A DNA stretch of 64,000 bases, from assembly GCF_023715685.1 (NCBI RefSeq), contig NZ_JAMBOQ010000002.1:248001-312000 (forward strand), in the 5' to 3' direction. This DNA comes from Priestia aryabhattai (GTDB taxonomy: Bacteria; Bacillota; Bacilli; Bacillales; Bacillaceae_H). The notes below the pieces were generated by a model. It was not told the DNA's origin and searched no databases. It saw only the letters and a list, made by a program, of their open reading frames with translations. Below are positions 61,717-64,000 of the stretch, in pieces (positions within the stretch are counted from its first letter, which is position 1; each line of letters starts with the position of its first letter). Position numbers and translations under genes: made by a program.

Positions 61717-61935
61717 CTATGAGGGTGTAGGATTTTCTTTGTAGTAGGTCAACTCCAACTTTTTATCCGCGATTTCTTTTAGACCAATACGAATCATACT
61801 GAATACTAAAATACATAATATAACCGTTAAAATCGTATGTCCTGCGGGGAAAATACCTAGTATAGGTGAGTCCCAAAGAGCGTACATAAAAACGACAAGC
61901 AAAAATACACCGAGAAATTTTGGTTTTATCAACAT
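61717..61935 (-). CDS. Small membrane protein, possible PrsW C-terminal remnant
   Basis: 72 residues with two membrane segments (FLGVFLLVVFMYALWDSPIL; ILTVILCILVFSMIRIGL). The pattern ALWDSPILGIFPAG recalls the end of PrsW-type membrane proteases, where a His precedes the Leu-Trp. Here that position is Tyr-Ala. No good ribosome-binding site is seen, and stops interrupt all frames upstream. It may be a gene end, or a free-standing small protein. Confidence 0.4.
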   Translation of the reverse strand: MLIKPKFLGVFLLVVFMYALWDSPILGIFPAGHTILTVILCILVFSMIRIGLKEIADKKLELTYYKENPTPS

Positions 61936-62020
61936 GTTCCACTGAAATTTCTTATCACCTTAAGCGTTTTATTAAAAGACCAGAAGCTATTGCCAAAAGA
62001 GACCTCATTAAACCAAAAAA

Positions 62021-62062
62021 GGGCTGTGTCATAAGTCGAACATTCGACTTACAGCACAGCTC
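62021..62062. terminator. Strong hairpin, likely terminator of the 82-residue membrane protein gene
   Basis: GCTGTG and CACAGC enclose TAAGTCGAA and TTCGACTTA around CAT, giving a long stem. On the minus strand the A/T-rich run after it supports termination. Confidence 0.6.
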
Positions 62063-62101
62063 TTTATATTGTTGGAAACGTGGATTTAAGCATGTACACT
62101 A

Positions 62102-62350
62102 CTACGCAATAAAAAAGCTTCCTGAAATAAAAACAATGACACCAATAATCATTACTAACGTTTCGCGGTCTTTTTTTCCAGTTTTTTTATTAGCAGGCAG
62201 CAGAGACTTTGAAAGAGGCTTGGCAAAAATAATGACAAGCATGCAAACAGCGGCAAAGATGCCAAGTGCCAACTGGAAATTACCTTCAATAAAGACGCAT
62301 GCCATTAAAAGTACAAGACTTATTTTTAGAAAAATTTTTGATAGGTTCAC
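62102..62350 (-). CDS. Small membrane protein, 82 residues
   Basis: GTG start 8 nt behind AAGGAG. Three hydrophobic segments: KIFLKISLVLLMACVFIEG, LALGIFAAVCMLVIIFA and LVMIIGVIVFISGSFFIA, with a basic loop (KKTGKKDRET). Function unknown. It starts 22 nt after the stop of the following SDR-like gene on the same strand, so the two are probably cotranscribed. Confidence 0.6.
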   Translation of the reverse strand: MNLSKIFLKISLVLLMACVFIEGNFQLALGIFAAVCMLVIIFAKPLSKSLLPANKKTGKKDRETLVMIIGVIVFISGSFFIA

Positions 62351-62372
62351 TATCAACACTCCTTTTGAACAC

Positions 62373-62987
62373 TTAATACGAAAGACTTAGTGATTTTTTT
62401 ATATGCACGTTGTTTTCCACGGCTTGAAGCAGAAAATGAGCGACGTCAGCACGGCTGATGTTGCGTCCGTTTTCTGGTATGCTTTCTTCTCCTATACGAT
62501 AATACGTGGTTAATGGACCGCTCGTTAACCCCATTGGTCGAGCAACGGTCCAGTCAAGTCGGCTTATCTTCAAGAGCTTCACGGCTTCGTGATGATCGCG
62601 AAGCACATTTTTTAAAATACGCTGAGCAAGCCAGCCCGTCATGCCTGGGATCTCTCCGTCGATTCCGGCAGAAGCCGTGTAGGCGATACGCTGAATTCCG
62701 TTTTCGTTCATACATTGAATCAGCAGATTTGTCGTTTCTACTAAAAGGGTAGAATGCCCTAGATTTTCGGTTCCAAGACAAGAAATCACTGCATCACATC
62801 CTCGCATGGCCTGACACACTTCATAATAATCAAGCACGTCGCCTTGTATGACGTGTACGTTCGCATGCGTTACCCTAAGCTTAGCTGGATTTCGAACAAA
62901 AGCTTTTACATAATGTCCGTTTTTAATCGCTTGCTTGATCAATTCCTGTCCCGTCCTGCCACTTGCGCCAATCAAAAAAATGTTCAT
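62373..62987 (-). CDS. NAD(P)-binding NmrA/SDR-like oxidoreductase
   Basis: 204 residues. MNIFLIGASGRTGQELIKQA is the nucleotide-binding start (GASGRTG), then VHVIQGDVLDYYEV, GCDAVISCLGTEN and LDWTVARPMGLTSGPLTTYY. Atypical SDR of the NAD(P)H-binding (YwnB/YhfK-like) group. Substrate unknown, possibly a redox sensor or quinone-linked enzyme. AAAGGGTTGATCGT precedes the ATG. Confidence 0.83.
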   Translation of the reverse strand: MNIFLIGASGRTGQELIKQAIKNGHYVKAFVRNPAKLRVTHANVHVIQGDVLDYYEVCQAMRGCDAVISCLGTENLGHSTLLVETTNLLIQCMNENGIQRIAYTASAGIDGEIPGMTGWLAQRILKNVLRDHHEAVKLLKISRLDWTVARPMGLTSGPLTTYYRIGEESIPENGRNISRADVAHFLLQAVENNVHIKKSLSLSY

Positions 62988-63253
62988 ACGATCAACCCTT
63001 TCGTTTCAATGTAGGTAGTAAAAACGAAATTTTCTTTTACCATAACACATTTTTCTCGATTTAGCTTGTCAAAACATAAAAGCTGCTTACGAGATTCACC
63101 AAAGTAAGAGGTATCCTCTGTTCTTTTTTAAAACTTATGTCATAGACTGTCTAGAAAACAAAGAAATGTACGAACGGTTTATAAAGGTGTTTAATGTTAT
63201 AGAAGCGAAAGGGTATTATAGGAATAAGGGACGAACAGAAGGGGCGATGCACT

Positions 63254-63430
63254 ATGAAAAAATCGGTAAGCCGAGCGCGTGTTATCATAGTACTAATAGG
63301 TTTTCCGCTCATCTTTCTCATTATGGCGCTTGTGACGGGTGAGTGGCGATATATGACTTGGACCATTCCGCCTGCGCTGATGTCATGTTGGACGGCACTC
63401 TTTGTATTAAGAAAGCAAGAAGAAAGATAA
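63254..63430 (+). CDS. Small membrane protein, 58 residues
   Basis: MKKSVSRARVIIVLIGFPLI begins a two-helix protein (about 9-28 and 36-52) ending RKQEER. GAAGGGGCGATGCACT precedes the ATG. Not recognised. The gap 62988-63253 is AT-rich with no motif found. Confidence 0.55.
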   Translation: MKKSVSRARVIIVLIGFPLIFLIMALVTGEWRYMTWTIPPALMSCWTALFVLRKQEER

Positions 63431-63522
63431 CAGGAAATTTGAACTATTGCATCGAATTTATAGAAAAAGTATAAAATGATAGAAAGCTATAGTAAGAAAA
63501 TTTAATGAAGGACGGTGTGAAG

Positions 63523-64000
63523 ATGAACGGACAACAGTTATTGTATGGGTTGCTTACGTCTAAAGGCGATATCCTAAGAGCTGCTTATGTGTTATGTGAC
63601 CACCGCATTTATACGGAAATGTCAGCGCAGTATCAGCAAACGGAGCATACGGATTTTCAAGCATCATTGATAGAAGAAATGAAATTGCTTGAAAAACAGC
63701 CTGAAGTAGACATGCATCTGCATATTTTGCTTGAAATGGCGAAGTTTTTTGAACTTCCTCTTTCTCATGCTACAACAAATGGCGAGCTGTACGAGTTAAG
63801 CGATAACATTGGAAATTTGCTTGTATCTAAATACAATGAGCTGTTTTCAATTGCACGCTGTCATACGTTAGAAGACGTAATGCGCCATCAAATCCGACTG
63901 TTCTTTCATCTAATTGATTCGCAATACATGATTGCTACAAATCGTCAGCAAGCTGTGTTTCAGCAGCAGCTGATGAATTGGATTGAACAGCTCCCCCCCA
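63523..64000 (+). CDS. Hypothetical protein, 3' end outside the window
   Basis: At least 159 residues: MNGQQLLYGLLTSKGDILRA, AYVLCDHRIYTEMSAQYQQT, EVDMHLHILLEMAKFFEL and onward open to the window edge. GAAGGACGGTGTGAAG precedes the ATG. Largely helical, soluble, no motif recognised. Confidence 0.6.
   Translation, partial: MNGQQLLYGLLTSKGDILRAAYVLCDHRIYTEMSAQYQQTEHTDFQASLIEEMKLLEKQPEVDMHLHILLEMAKFFELPLSHATTNGELYELSDNIGNLLVSKYNELFSIARCHTLEDVMRHQIRLFFHLIDSQYMIATNRQQAVFQQQLMNWIEQLPP

Overview
The window comes from a low-GC, spore-forming Bacillaceae chromosome, almost certainly Priestia (Bacillus) megaterium. The diagnostic locus is bm3R1-CYP102A1 (cytochrome P450 BM3) with its 20-bp operator at 21.3-25.1 kb. 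cotJABC, a CwlJ-type hydrolase, a YhcN-like spore lipoprotein and a NucB-type nuclease fit a sporulating Bacillus relative. No rRNA, tRNA, CRISPR, phage or intact transposon was seen. Much of the window is housekeeping and accessory genes, with an unusual number of decayed genes.

Layout. 0-10 kb: a GNAT gene broken by a nonsense codon, a GAF histidine kinase, a PhzF-like protein, a tandem hssRS-hrtBA haem-sensing and efflux locus with two HssR-box-like repeats, a P-loop kinase with a frameshift at its start, VOC and GNAT genes, and the tail of a 6-phosphogluconate dehydrogenase gene. 10-18 kb: transaldolase, spore lipoprotein, nuclease, then a PepSY-membrane protein/FixH-like lipoprotein operon and a NarL-type two-component system that share a palindromic site. 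18-25.5 kb: an AraC/LysE deletion remnant, two copies of a structured dispersed repeat bracketing a proline-rich gene, cotJABC, a DUF4440 gene and bm3R1-CYP102A1.

25-35 kb: a WYL regulator divergent from a DHFR-like reductase, a CwlJ paralog, small ORFs, a radical SAM protein, Rrf2 and LacI regulators, an Ig-domain gene remnant, a yybP-ykoY manganese riboswitch ahead of a TerC protein, and azlCD with an XRE-cupin regulator. 35-40.5 kb: a MutS2 paralog lacking the Smr domain, behind a long structured leader with a 7-residue upstream ORF, then the 2-aminoethylphosphonate genes phnX-phnW with a DeoR regulator. 40.5-50 kb: DUF genes, signal peptidase I, and a galactitol-type PTS operon (PRD activator, EIIA, two near-identical EIIB, EIIC, two zinc dehydrogenases). 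50-64 kb: a StyA-like flavoprotein, LysM hydrolase, Fur-box-controlled yclNOPQ siderophore importer, an island of two Mn-catalase-like proteins flanking a DUF3231 protein, and assorted small genes; the last gene runs off the edge.

The best candidates for undescribed biology are the leader-controlled Smr-less MutS2 paralog, the PepSY/FixH operon tied to a NarL two-component system by a shared palindrome, and the structured repeat flanking the P450 segment. Start sites were chosen from ribosome-binding sites and family alignment remembered from general knowledge. No database search was run.
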